Assembly (NCBI RefSeq): GCF_021462225.1
Contig: NC_061817.1
Location: forward strand, 13,197,204-13,261,203
Direction: 5' to 3'
DNA from: Girardinichthys multiradiatus
Lineage: Eukaryota; Chordata; Actinopteri; Cyprinodontiformes; Goodeidae
Length of the DNA: 64,000 nucleotides
How positions within the stretch are numbered: the first letter of the stretch is position 1; every line of letters starts with the position of its first letter. Positions 27,960 through 38,963 of this stretch are shown here, one piece after another. The translations under genes were made by a program, and so were the position numbers. Under the pieces are notes generated by a model that did not search any database, was not told the DNA's origin, and was given only the letters and a program-made list of their open reading frames with translations.

Positions 27960-28945
27960 TTTGCTCAACTTGCTGCTCTCTAACGCTGAACGGCAAAATT
28001 CCCATTTTGACATCATGAGACCAAGACAACAACTAATAATTGATCAACAGTACCTCACCGTTGCAAGGCTTCCAACAAAAGGTTCTCTGACGGAAATGGC
28101 CACTGAGCTTAGAGTGTCAGAGTGTCATCAGCAGGTTGCAACAGAGATACAGAGAGATTGGAAGAGTCACAGAAAGTCACTCAACTCCACGCACATTTAG
28201 GGGGATAAGATGCACCCAAGTGTCACGTCAGACCATTTTAAACGGTTTACATCAGCGTGGTCTGTGCGCTAGACGGCCTGCAAGTAAATGGACTTGACCA
28301 CACCACCAGGCACAGGCATTATCGTCTTGCATTGGTTATCAAGCATTTACGCTGAAGGAGGGACCAGTGAGCCTCAGTACTGTTCTCTGATGAAAGTCGA
28401 TTCGTGTTGAGCAGAAATGATGACCGCAAACGATGTTGGATATGTCAAGAAGAGCGCTATGCATGAGCCACTGTTTTCACTGGAGAAACATTTAGCAGTG
28501 GTGGTGCTACAGTGTGGGCAGATGTGTCTAGTCAATACAGAACTGCTCTATACTTTGTGAATGGTACAGTGTCAAGCCCATACTACCTGGATAGCATCAT
28601 TAATCCAGTCATTGTTCCCCTGCATGAACAAGACAGGCCTAATTTCATCTTCATGGACCACAGTGCTCCACTCATTGGGTTCTCATCATTAGGGAATGGC
28701 TGCTGGAGACTGGGGTACCTGGAATGGAGTGGTTTGAACCCCATAGAAAACCTGTAGCATCGGCGGAGTCACCTTCTAGAGGCTCATAACTCTGTACCTC
28801 AGAACCTCAATGACCTGAAGGCCGCTGTTCAAGAGGAGTGAAATGCCATGCCTCAGCATACAATAAGACGACTTGTTAACAGCATGAGACGTTGTTGTCA
28901 AGCTGTAATGGATGCCCAAGCATGCATGACACGTTATTGAGACAT
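27960..28945 (+). mobile_element. Degraded Tc1/mariner-like element
   Basis: The left part reads as a DNA-binding region (MRPRQQLIIDQQYLTVARL, about 28014-28070). The right part (about 28370-28760) keeps traces of the DDE domain: FSDESR-like 'ctctgatgaaagtcgattc', FMDHSAP in place of D-N-A-P, and GLNPIENL. Stops and frameshifts interrupt it. It belongs to a different Tc1/mariner lineage from the three-copy family. Confidence 0.7.
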
Positions 28946-29104
28946 TGACATTTCTTGTTGTGGGATACCCACCACTGTTGCTGGCTTTTGTTTCAATAAA
29001 TTGTTTGAGATGAGGAACTCACCATTGTATACTTCTACTTAGTTGCCCTACTTTTATGATATCATATCACTTTGATGAAATGATGTCATTGAAGTAGGTA
29101 CATA

Positions 29105-29989
29105 CAGAGGTTGGACAATAAAACTGAAACACCTGGTTTTAGACCACAATAATTTATTAGTATGGTGTAGGGCCTCCTTTTGCGGCCAATACAGCATCAA
29201 TTTGTCTTGGGAATGACATATACAAGTCCTGCACAGTGGTCAGAGGGATTTTAAGCCATTCTTCTTGCAGGATAGTGGTCAGGTCACTACGTGATACTGG
29301 TGGAAGAAAACGTTTCCTGACTCGCTCCTCCAAAACACCACAAAGTGGCTCAATAATATTTAGATCTGGTGACTGTGCAGGCCATGGGAGATGTTCAACT
29401 TCACTTTCATGTTCATCAAAGCAATCTTTCACCAGTCTTGCTGTGTGTATTGGTGCATTGTCATCCTGATATACGGCACCGCCTTCAGGATACAATGTTT
29501 GAACCATTGGATCCACATGGTCCTCAAGAATGGTTCGGTAGTCCTTGGCAGTGACACGCCCATCTAACACAAGTATTGGGCCAAGGGAATGCCATGATAT
29601 GGCAGCCCAAACCATCACTGATCCACCCCCATGCTTCACTCTGGGCATGCAACAGTCTGGGTGGTACGCTTCTTTGGGGCTTCTCCACACCGTAACTCTC
29701 CTGGATGTGGGGAAAACAGTAAAGGTGGACTCATCAGAGAACAATACATGTTTCACATTGTCCACAGCCCAAGATTTGCACAATTAGTCCTCTTTTGAAC
29801 TCTGGTATGTCACCCATAATGTTGTGTGCATTTCAATATTTTGAGCAAAACTGTGCTCTTACCCTGCTAATTGAACCTTCACACTCTGCTCTTACTGGTG
29901 CAATGTGCAATCAATGAAGACTGGCTACCAGGCTGGTCCAATTTAGCCATGAAAATGACAGGTGTTTCAGTTTCATTGTCCAACCCCTG
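29105..29989 (-). mobile_element. 5'-deleted Tc1-like element
   Basis: Flanked by TA (29103-29104, 29990-29991), with imperfect terminal inverted repeats: left CAGAGGTTGGACAATAAAAC, and right the reverse complement beginning CAGGGGTTGGACAATGAAAC. At 885 bp it is shorter than a full element because the transposase gene's N-terminal half is missing. Confidence 0.9.
29157..29783 (-). pseudogene. Tc1-like transposase, C-terminal part, open for 208 codons
   Basis: The frame keeps the DDE core: FSDESTF (first Asp), VKHGGGSVMVWAAIS, YQDDNAPIHTA (second Asp) and SPDLNIIEPLCGVLEERV (Glu). The helix-turn-helix DNA-binding region is absent, so it could not act alone even though the remaining frame is unbroken from 29783 to 29157. 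Confidence 0.9.
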
Positions 29990-29995
29990 TATATA

Positions 29996-30810
29996 CGGTG
30001 GGGAGAACAAGTATTTGATACACAGCCGATTTTGCAGGTACTCCCACCTGCAAAGCATGTAAAAGTCTTTAATTTTTATCATAGGTGATCTTCAACTGTG
30101 GGTGATGGAATTTGCATTTTATTGCATGACATAAGTATTTGATACATCAGAAAAACAAAACTTAATATTTGGTACAGAAACCTTTGTTTGCGATTACAGA
30201 TATCAAATGTTTCCTGTAGTTCTTGACCAGGTTTGCAGACACAGCAGCAGGGATTTTGGACCACTCCTCCCTACAGGTCTTCTCTACATCCTCCAGGTTT
30301 CGGGGCTGTCGCTGGGCAATGTGGACTTTCAGCTCCTCCAAAGATTTTTAGTTGGGTTCAGGTCTGGAGACTGGCTAGGCCACTCCAGGACCTTGAGATG
30401 CTTCTTACGGAGCCACTCCTTAGTTGCCATGGCTGTGTGCTTTGGGTCATTGTCATGCTTGAAGACCCAGCCACGACCCATCTTCAATGCTCTTACTGAG
30501 GGAAGGAGGTTGTTGGCTAAGATCTCCTGATACATGGCTCCATCCATCCTCCCCTCAATACGGTGCAGTCATTCTGTCCCTTTTGCAGAAAAGTATCTCC
30601 AAAGAATGATGTTTCCACCTCCATGCTTCATGGTAGGGATGGTGTTCTTGGGGTTGTACTCATCCTTCTTCTTCCTCCAAACACGGCGAGTGGAGTTCAG
30701 ACCAAAAAGCTCAATTTTGTCTCATCAGACCACATGACCTTCTCCCATTCCTCCTCTGGATCATCCAGATGATTCATCATTGGCCAACTTCAGACGGGCC
30801 TGGAGAATTA
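29996..30810 (-). mobile_element. Truncated Tc1-like element abutting the previous one
   Basis: It begins with CGGTGGGGAGAACAAGTATT, a Tc1-like terminus common in fish, six bases from the end of the neighbouring element. On the minus strand it encodes transposase pieces such as [17 protein letters not shown] and [15 protein letters not shown] (frame 30547-30329). No second terminal repeat is found; the element fades out near 30810, so the transposase 5' end and far TIR are lost. Confidence 0.85.
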
Positions 30811-30999
30811 CAGGTCAGTTGGGAGAATCTGTGGACAAGACAGCTAGTCATATACTCCAAAAATCTGGCCTTTAAGAGTGGCAAGAAGAAAGAATATGGA
30901 GTAAACCTATGCCAAAATAAAAGTATTAATAGTTTTGTAGTGGCTATTGTGAAAAATGTTACGCACTGTTGCTTGTTCTGCTCTTTATAGACAAGTGTA

Positions 31000-31300
31000 A
31001 CAAGCTGATAATTGCTGGTTAATAAGTTAATGGGTTATTTCCTCGGGTAGTCTGCCAACTGTAGCTTTAAAACAAAGGTGTTGGACTGTCCGCATTTTGA
31101 GCTCTTGGAAGTCAACAGTCTAATTTGTCTTTCTGGTAAGAAAGAGAAACGTGCAGTAGCCATCTTTCAGCCAGCTGACTACCAGTGAGCAGCATAGGTG
31201 CAGAAAGCTCTTCAGTGCTTTCTCTAGCATCTAATTAAATTAACTTTAAATTTAAACCGTATTACCAAATATTTGAGTGGTTTAGAAATGTGTTTCAGAA
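31000..31300. repeat. Unclassified dispersed repeat, copy A
   Basis: The stretch around 31125-31195 ('ctttctggtaagaaagagaaacg', then AGTAGCCATCTTTCAGCCAG) and the following 'taaaccgtatta' recur in order near 57070-57300 and 57355-57560. The family is not one I recognise. Confidence 0.55.
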
Positions 31301-31925
31301 ATCTCAAACTTTATTTTGAAGTATTTTTGAAGTACTACAGTTTGGGACTCAGCAGTCTAGGTGTTTCAGAATTTGGGCTAGAGATTCTCAAATGCATTCC
31401 AGATTCCTGAAAAAACAAACACTTAAATAGCCCTTTACCAAACCCCTGAATCAGAAGATGTAAATCAGATGACGTCAGCCAACTGTTGATGTAAATAAAG
31501 AATAACAAATTTCATTTGGTTGTCCCTAAGGAAATGAGCCATATGGCCCACATCAAATACCTCCACTGGACAGGCTAATTACAAGAATAACCCTCAATCC
31601 TTGTTCATAGCTTAGTTATTTGGAAAAGTATATGCAGTACTGGCTGGTGGGTTACATTTGCTTAATTGTATTAATTAATTATATTTTTAATATATTTTAA
31701 TTATTTTAATGGATGGTCGTGTCACTTGGTAGTATCTGCTTGTAGTTTCCCCTTCTGGCTACTAGAGGGCAGAAAGTTGTAACGCAGGATAGAACTGTCT
31801 GAAAAGATATTAAAATATATTTATACATCAGATTCGGGCTTTTAATAAAATATGTTTTATAAAATGAAAGGAAAACATAGCCCTCACAAATCTAAGATAA
31901 CAGAAATGTTTTTTATTTTTTCTTC
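31300..31925. other. Spacer upstream of wbp11
   Basis: AT-rich, no gene seen. 'ctggctactagagggcagaaag' (about 31757-31778) contains a CTCF-like core (AGAGGGCAG), which may be chance. Confidence 0.4.
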
Positions 31926-31929
31926 GTGG

Positions 31930-31980
31930 TGACGTCACATTCGCCTTTCCGCTCCTGCGTGCAGCAGCAAACATGGCGGA
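31930..31980 (+). promoter_or_regulatory. Probable wbp11 core promoter: CRE and YY1-type motifs
   Basis: A full palindromic CRE (TGACGTCA, 31930-31937) is followed by CATGGCGG (31972-31979), the YY1 core typical of the region just downstream of transcription starts in housekeeping genes. Local GC rises here. No TATA box is seen, which fits a housekeeping promoter. Confidence 0.6.
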
Positions 31981-32124
31981 CGGCTAACACATCCGTTGTT
32001 TTAAAACAAGTCCTGGACGGGGATTTTTTCTTTAGGACTAAAACCAGTAACCTGTCCGTTGCTGTGTGTACCCAGAGGGGTGTGTAAGCTTCGCCGCGGC
32101 CTGTATTTATTTGCCAAGGAAAAG
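31960..32124 (+). other. wbp11 noncoding exon 1 (approximate 5' limit)
   Basis: A GTAAAG donor after 32124 ends a GC-rich stretch. The next acceptor (CAG at 33379-33381) precedes the start codon by 23 bases. The exon contains a tiny upstream ORF (ATG at 31973, stop TAA at 31985-31987). The intron that follows (32125-33381) contains no recognisable gene. Confidence 0.55.
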
Positions 32125-33404
32125 GTAAAGCCAGCGTTGCTTCCCGTTCTGCTGCAGTTGATGCTAACGCGGGCATAGCTTCAGTTGCATGCTAATATGA
32201 CCAGCTACGACTTCACAGCTAATATAGTTTAGATCCAGGGGGGTAATCGTTTTTAAAATATGTGCATCATCTTATCTCATCTGCACTGAATTATTGCGAC
32301 TTGTTATTTTGACTTGGCCTGATTAAATCGTTTTAACATGTTAGCTGACGGTGGCTAGCTAACTGCCAAATCAAAGCGTGCAGTGGTCGAATCTTTACGA
32401 AGCTTCAAGTTTATCAAAACGTTTAACAAAATAACGGGACAATAAATGTACCTTATTGCTTGACTAGAATTTAGTTTTTAGAATACTACTAAACGTAGCA
32501 ATCTATGTTTAGTTAACGTGAGCAACATGTACTGTAGTTTAAAAAATAATCAGATTCATGTGGTAAACATAAGTATGTTGGCTGACGCTGTTAGACCTGT
32601 ATGTAGATCATTATAGTAGAATGAGCATTAAAATACCTTTCAAATGATACCAAGAGGATGTATGTAGGTTAGAAAATACGACCGTTATGGCTTTTTAAAT
32701 GAATGCATTCTAGGCTAATTTATCTACCTCAATTTACATTAAAATCTGTTAAAATAATAACAAGACATTGTTTAATTCCTAGTTTGTCTTTTATAATATT
32801 TCCATGAAACGTTCAGGAAACATTCTTGCGTTAATATTTAATCTTTTTTCGCTGGCTACAATAAATGTTTGGTAATTGACTGCAATCATTCTTTACTATA
32901 ATTACAGACTGTAATTCTGCAGGTATTTCTTTTTTAACGTAAACATCATGGTTAAATTATAAATCAAGACACCATACTTTGCTCAAACCAAAAAAAGGCA
33001 ATTGCTTACGGGTTAAATCAGTCGATTTCTGGTGTACAAGTACTTGAAAACATTAAAAGACTGTTTGGTTCAAACAGAGTCTAATCATCCTCAGGCAAAT
33101 TAAAGACTTTTAACTTTGTGCTGTGTTGGTAAGAAGAATGAAAAGAAATAGATCAATTGTGTTCTGGTTGTGTTTTCTGTACAGAAACGGTCTGCTTCTT
33201 CCAACCTAAAATGGCAAATAAAATTTGGATACGAGTGGGTCCATTTGCCTGATCACAAATAAGCAGCTGCAGACTCAATGATAAAACACATGTTAAAGAA
33301 AGCTCCGATTTTTAATAGATTTGCATTGTGAACCTTGTTAATTGTGTTTTAACTCATCACTGGAGGTTTGATTTTTGGCAGGGTCAAGAAAACAAACTGC
33401 AAGA

Positions 33405-36400
33405 ATGGGGCGACGTTCTACCTCCTCCACCAAGAGTGGGAAGTTTATGAATCCCACCGACCAGGCTAGTAAGTGTCAACCTGTAAATAGAGCTGCTTCG
33501 CCTGCCACTGACCTGTTTACCAACACTGGAAAAACATTTTACTGTATCAGTGGGTTAATGTGGGTGCAATAACTATTATTGTGTTCCGTTTTTACAGGAA
33601 AGGAGGCCAGGAAAAGGGAGTTGAAAAAGGTAAATACAGCCTTTAAACCCAACATTGACTTAAATGTACAAGGTGTTGCATTGAGTCGCTGACATTGTGA
33701 ATTTGTTTGTTAGAACAAGAAGCAGAGGATGATGGTGAGAGCAGCTGTGCTGAAGATGAAAGATCCCAGGCAAATCATCAGAGACATGGAAAAGCTGGAT
33801 GAGATGGGTGAGAGGGAGGAATGTTGTGCAGTAACGTGTTTTTGGGAGAATTTACCTTTTTTAGGTTAACGTCAATGAGTCCGGTTTTTGCACATTAAAC
33901 CCTTTAAATGTCAATAAAAATGGAACGTCTTTTTCGTTTCTCAGAGTTCAACCCAGTCCAACAGCCCTTATTGAATGAAAAAGTACTAAGGGACAAGCGA
34001 AAGAAGTTACGTGAGACATTTGAACGCATCGTCCATCTGTATGAGAGGGAGAATCCTGAAACCTACAAGGAGCTCCGCAAACTGGAACTCGAATATGAGA
34101 CCAAACGAGGGCAGCTGGCTCTTTATTTTGACTCGGTCAAGGTACGACTCAACCCATGTGTACATTTATATCCTAAACATTAGGTAAACATTAAAACATC
34201 TGTTGGATGCAAAAAAAAAACCCCAAAACAAACGGCTGTTGTGGTGAATGTCTAGTCTATTGAAAAAGTCCTGTTTGATCCAGTCTAGCTTATTGGAAGC
34301 ACTGTTACAAATTCCTTAATATAAATTATGAATAGATTGTGTTATGTTTGAGCTCTTCGTATCTGGGTTCAGCATTATTTAGTCCATGCCCTGTATCCTA
34401 CTCACCTTCTGATATTAGATACATGATCTTTTGTTCAGAATGCAGAGTCAGTGGAAGTGGACAGCATCCCCTTACCCGACATGCCTCACGCCCCATCCAA
34501 CATCCACATCCAGGACATCCCATTACCAAGGGCTCAGCCTCCCTCTATACTGAAAAAGATCTCCTCCTTTGGGTAGGCTCAGTTTGGTAAAGTTTTCACA
34601 TCCTGATTTGCAAAAGTATTTACACCCCTTGGATGTTTCTATTTTTAACCACAAACCTTAATTTATTTTTGGGAAATTTTGTGAAAAGAACCGATGTATG
34701 ATTTTCCGAATTGTGGAGCTGCAGAGATCCACTTTCAGGTGGGAGAATCTGTTGGCAGATTAGTCGTGCACTTGACAGATCTGGCTTTTTTGGAAGAGTG
34801 GTAAGATAAAAACCATTATTGCAGGAAATCCAGTTTGGAAGAAGGTGCTCTGATCATAATGAGACCAAAACAGACCTACATGCAAAAAGCTATGGGTGGT
34901 GTAAAACACTGAACAGCATCCCCATGGGAAAACCTGGTAGTGGCTGCCTGATGTTAAGGGGCTGCTTTTCTTCAGCAATGCTTGTCAGAGTTGATTGAAA
35001 TTTGATGCTCAAAGATGCTCTCCGTCCAATCCTTCTATTTTGCCAGTAAAAATTGGTAAATTAGGCTCTAAATGTGCAAAGCTTATAAAGACTTGCAGCT
35101 GTAATTGCGCTGAAAGGTGATTCTGCAAAGCATTGACTTAAGGACACTAAATACAAATCCTTGTCACACGTTTTAGGTTTTTATTTGCAAAAAAACATGT
35201 AGAATTTCCCTTGCACTTACTTGGGTTGAACTACTAGATAAAATCCCGCCAACGTGCATTAATGTATGTGATTGTATTTTGATGAATGTAAAAAAGTTCA
35301 AGGGGTATGATTACTTTTGAAAGGCTCTGTATAAAGCTATAAACTGTTTGCCACAGAAGTAATTCTGTTTTTCTCAATATTTCAGCAAACCATCCTCTGG
35401 AACAGGACTGCCAACAGTTCCCAGTGTCCCGCGTTTACCTCCTGGGAAGAAACCTCCAGGACCCCCTCCAGGCCCACCACCTCCACAGGTGCTGGCGCTG
35501 TATGGCATTCCATCTCGACGAACGTACGGCACAGATTCAGGTAACATTCAAACAGATTCTGACCATTCTGACTTCTTAACGGGCTTTCTTTTAGATGTGT
35601 TTCATCACTTTGTTTGTTCTATTTGAGCAGACCCTTCCGTTCCTGGGTTAGAGAGGGACTCTGCCATGGATTTGGGACGGGATCGCGACAGCGGGAGTGA
35701 GAGTGACAGAGATCGGGATGATGCGGATGACGACAGCGACTCTGAGGAGGACAGCGACGAAGACGCAGATGAAGGAGCAAATGGAGATAGAGCACGTGCG
35801 AATCGGCAGGGTGATGACAGGGAAAGGGACGAAGACAGGAGCGAAAGACACACTGGTGAGTGTCACTTCAAAGATCCAGTAGGTTTTAACTCTTCAGCAG
35901 CCATAAGCAGTTTGTAAAACAGACGGCATGTGTTTTTGTTCGTTCACTTGTTCCTTCGTATATTGATGTCTGATTCCTGTAGGTCGCAGTGTTCGCTTTG
36001 CAGATATAACAGCAGATGAGTCCCAGGATGGAAAAAGAAAGAAAAAGAGAGTAGTGAAGAAGACGAAGGCCATTACTCCACTGCAGGCCATGATGTTAAG
36101 GATGGCAGGTACTCACCATCGCTACCTTGTTAATACATCTTATTATTGTTTAGTTTACATAAGAAGAGGTTGCATGCAATTTCTTTCTTATCTTCAGGTC
36201 AGTCAATTCCTGAGGAGGAAGAAGAAGAGGAGGTAGAAGAAGAATACACAGATGAGTCAGACGCCTCTGACACTGAGGATAGAGGGCCACCAGGGGACTC
36301 TCAGACCCATGTTATGGCCAATCAGCATCTGCCCCCTCCTCCTGGGGCAGTTGGACAGCAAGTACCTCCGCCCATGCAAGGCCCACCAATGACTGGACCT

Positions 36401-38350
36401 CCTCCACTAGGTCCTCCACCAGCTCCTCCAATGCGACCCCCCGGTCCTCCTTCTGGCCCACCCCCTGCACCCCCTCCAGGTTTGGTTTTTTTTTTTTTAG
36501 ACAAAGCTTGGTGACATGGGTTGTTGTTTTTTTGGGTGTTGTACATATCTGCTAATATAATGCCATGAGTAATTTAGATATGTTCTGTCATTTTTAGGTG
36601 CCCCTCCATTTTTGAGGCCTCCTGGTATGCCTGGAGGAATTCGGGGTCCAATGCCTCGTCTCCTGCCCCCTGGTCCTCCACCTGGCCGACCACCAGGCCC
36701 TCCTCCGGGCCCCCCTCCCAGTCTTCCTCCAGGCCCTCCACCACGTGGACCACCTCCCAGACTACCACCCCCAGCACCACCCGGTAGGTTTATGTACAGC
36801 TCCTTGCGAAAGTATTCGCACCCCTTGAACTTTTCATATTTTTCTCTGTTACGACAAACTTTGATGTGCTTTTGTTTGATGGCCAAATAATTCTGAACTG
36901 GTAGAAAGAGGACACAGTTTTCAATACTTTTACCAAAAAAAATCTTTACTCTGATGCCCCTAAATAAAATTGTGCACAATTAGTTGCCTTTAAAAGTTAC
37001 CCATGGTAACTCTGTAGGAGCTGCAGAGATTCACGGGACAGGTGGGATCTGTCAACAGGCCTTAATGCAGGGGTGTCAAACTCCAGTCCTCGAGGGCCGG
37101 TGTCCTGCAACTTTTAGATGTGTCCCTGCTTCAGCACACCTGAATCAAATATCTAGGTCATTAGCAGGACTCTGGTTATCCAGCCATTTGATTCAGGTAT
37201 GCTGGACCAGGGAGACGTTTCAAAGTTGCAGAACACTCGCCCTCAAGGACTGGAGTTGGGCAACCCTGCCTTAATGGAAGAGAGGCATAAAAAAATCCAG
37301 TGCTAAAGGAAAGTTGTAAAAGTCCCATTTAAAGTTTGCTTCAAGCCATGTAGGAGACGAGGCAAACATCTAGAAGAACATTACGTGTGGCAGAAAAATA
37401 ACTGTTCATCACTGTGAGCACACCATCCCCACAGTAGAACATGGTGGTGGCAGCGTCATGTTGTGTGGTCTTTTTTTCCCTGATCCTAAGCTATTTTAAC
37501 AGATTTAGTAAAACCTTCAGGTTCTAGATGTGCTGAGCTGATAGAGAACTACCTCAAAAGGCTTGAATCTTTATTTGTAACTGAAGTTGTCAAATAACAA
37601 AATATTTTTACATGACACTTTACACAGAGGTTAAGAGGAATATTTTATGTAGTTTTCTGTATCTGTTTTCTTTAAATGACCATTTTTGTGTGTCCCTGTC
37701 CAGGTATCCCACCTCCTCCCCCAAGAGCAGGAGGCCCCCCACGTCCTCTTGCGCCCCCACTCACCATGTTTCCTCCACCTCTCAATTCCAATGTGCTCAG
37801 TGCACCTCCCAACATTGTTCCAAGGAAAGGCCCAGGTTCCGGCCAGGAAGGTTCACAGAGCAACATGCCACCCCCTGCCATGCCCATGCGACCTGGAATC
37901 ATGCAGATGCCCCCTCCCCCAGGTACAGCTGGCGCCCCTGGCAGCCATCATCACGCGGCCACCATTGAAAAAAGAGCCAACATCACTTCCGTGGCGGGTG
38001 CAGGAGGCAGCCTGGCGGCAGGTGCTGGCGCAGGAGGGGCCACCATCTCAGCCAAACCTCAAATTATCAACCCCAAGGCGGAGGTCACCCGCTTCGTGCC
38101 AACGGCACTGCGGGTGCGTAGGGACAAGGGTGGACCAATGCCAGGGGCAGCGACCGAGAAAGTGGGGGGAAGTGCTACAGGACGGAGGGGAGACGAAGGG
38201 TTGGGAGGAGGACACTGGCAGAAACAGCAAGCGGCTGCTCCAATGGGGTTGGTCCACCCATCCCAAGTGGGTTCTGTTCCTCAGCCTACCATGAAAACTA
38301 AAGACCAAGTTTATGAAGCTTTTATGAGAGAGATGGAGGGACTGCTGTAA
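33405..38350 (+). CDS. wbp11: WW domain-binding protein 11 (splicing factor SIPP1/NPWBP)
   Basis: WBP11 is a nuclear pre-mRNA splicing factor that binds WW-domain proteins such as PQBP1 and inhibits protein phosphatase 1. Coding exons: 33405-33468, 33598-33629, 33714-33807, 33945-34141, 34439-34572, 35386-35540, 35631-35855, 35983-36108, 36198-36479, 36598-36783, 37704-38350, in phase for 713 residues (human about 641). The N-terminus MGRRSTSSTKSGKFMNPTDQ and the basic, coiled-coil region to about residue 130 are near identical to mammalian WBP11. Exon 7 of the coding set (35631-35855) encodes an Asp/Arg-rich acidic tract. SVRFAD (about 303-308) fits the PP1-binding RVxF motif, then TPLQAMMLRMAGQ. 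Exons 9-11 carry long proline-rich runs (PPGPPPGRPPGPP types) that bind WW domains. The C-terminus KPQIINPKAEVTRFVPTALR and YEAFMREMEGLL is diagnostic. The extra length lies in the acidic tract and Gly/Ala/Pro-rich C-terminal part. Confidence 0.97.
34595..35335 (+). mobile_element. Tc1-like relic in wbp11
   Basis: Between coding exons 34439-34572 and 35386-35540. The left end has 'caaaagtatttacacccct' and the right end 'ttcaaggggtatgattacttttg', the two termini of a fish Tc1-like family in inverted arrangement. Inside, decayed transposase traces (e.g. 'gatcataatgagaccaaaac' near 34852) have no open frame. Confidence 0.75.
36797..37560 (+). mobile_element. Tc1-like relic in wbp11 intron, split by a hAT-like MITE
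   Basis: It begins 'tccttgcgaaagtattcgca' (about 36800-36820), a Tc1-like terminus of the same type as at 34600, only some 15 bases past the donor of exon 36598-36783. It continues with decayed transposase sequence ('agaacatggtggtggcagcg' near 37436-37455). The 201-bp element at 37068-37268 lies inside it. The right terminus is unclear. Confidence 0.7.
37068..37268. mobile_element. hAT-like MITE with perfect 8-bp target duplication
   Basis: 201 bp, starting CAGGGGTGTCAAACTCCAGT and ending with the near reverse complement (ACTGGAGTTGGGCAACCCTG). The host 8-mer CCTTAATG is duplicated exactly at 37060-37067 and 37269-37276, the size expected for hAT insertions. The inside is also largely palindromic ('tttgattcaggtatgctgga' mirrors 'cagcacacctgaatcaaat'). 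No coding capacity. Confidence 0.93.
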
Positions 38351-38718
38351 GACTAAGGAGGGTCTTTAACTACAGAAGTGTTTTTCTTGATTGCTGTGCA
38401 GAGTTGTAGAAGTAGCTGTATTTAGAGCCTTCAGCAATATCATTTTCTCTCTGTCTGAGCTGTAACCATAACATTATAAATTCGATCCTAAATTTATATT
38501 AAAAATAACATTTCAATTATTGGTTATCTCAAGGCAACTGAACACTATGTGTTTTTATTTTTTAAATCTAAAGACTTGTTTCCTTCCAACAAGTTATTTG
38601 ACCTCAGTGAAGCAACTTTGTGTAATTGATTTTTATTTTTGCTTTAATTATTGATCATCTAAATGGATTGGTTTTCAGAATGTCAGAAGCAAAGTGTGAA
38701 ACAGTTGTCCTGCAGCCA

Positions 38719-38724
38719 AATAAA
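38719..38724 (+). terminator. Probable wbp11 polyadenylation signal
   Basis: AATAAA 369 bp after the wbp11 stop codon, followed by TGT/T-rich sequence, and about 240 bp before the ddx47 start codon. Confidence 0.6.
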
Positions 38725-38879
38725 AATCGGTTCCGACATGTTTTGTGGTCATGTTTTATTGAAGAAGATATAAGCAAGCATCTTAAAAGAATTAATTTTC
38801 TGGTTATTTAAGCGTAAAGATATTGTTTAAAGTTCAACGAGACGTTTCTGTTATTAATAATGAAGAATCTATCGGAAAA

Positions 38880-38963
38880 ACCCAACTTCCCGTCATCCTG
38901 TGGGTCGTGACGTGTTTCCGCATCTGCGCACATCGGAGGTGACCACACGTTGCGACGGAAAGC
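38880..38963 (+). promoter_or_regulatory. ddx47 promoter/5'UTR region
   Basis: A short, CpG-containing stretch directly before the ddx47 ATG, with GTGACGTG (CRE-like, around 38907-38914) and TTTCCG. The gap between the wbp11 stop and the ddx47 ATG is only 613 bp, so the promoter is compact. No TATA box. Confidence 0.5.

Noticed and set aside
29157..29783. A functional host gene derived from a transposase
   Set aside because: The 208-codon frame is open but lacks the DNA-binding region, lies within intact TIRs and TA duplications, and has a changed residue context after the Glu motif; it is more simply a deleted transposon.
31757..31778. CTCF insulator site
   Set aside because: The core AGAGGGCAG is present but a single short match in spacer DNA is too weak to call without binding or conservation data.
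36322..36979. Minus-strand Gly-rich frames
   Set aside because: They mirror the proline-rich exons of wbp11; Gly-rich translation is the complement of CCN codons.
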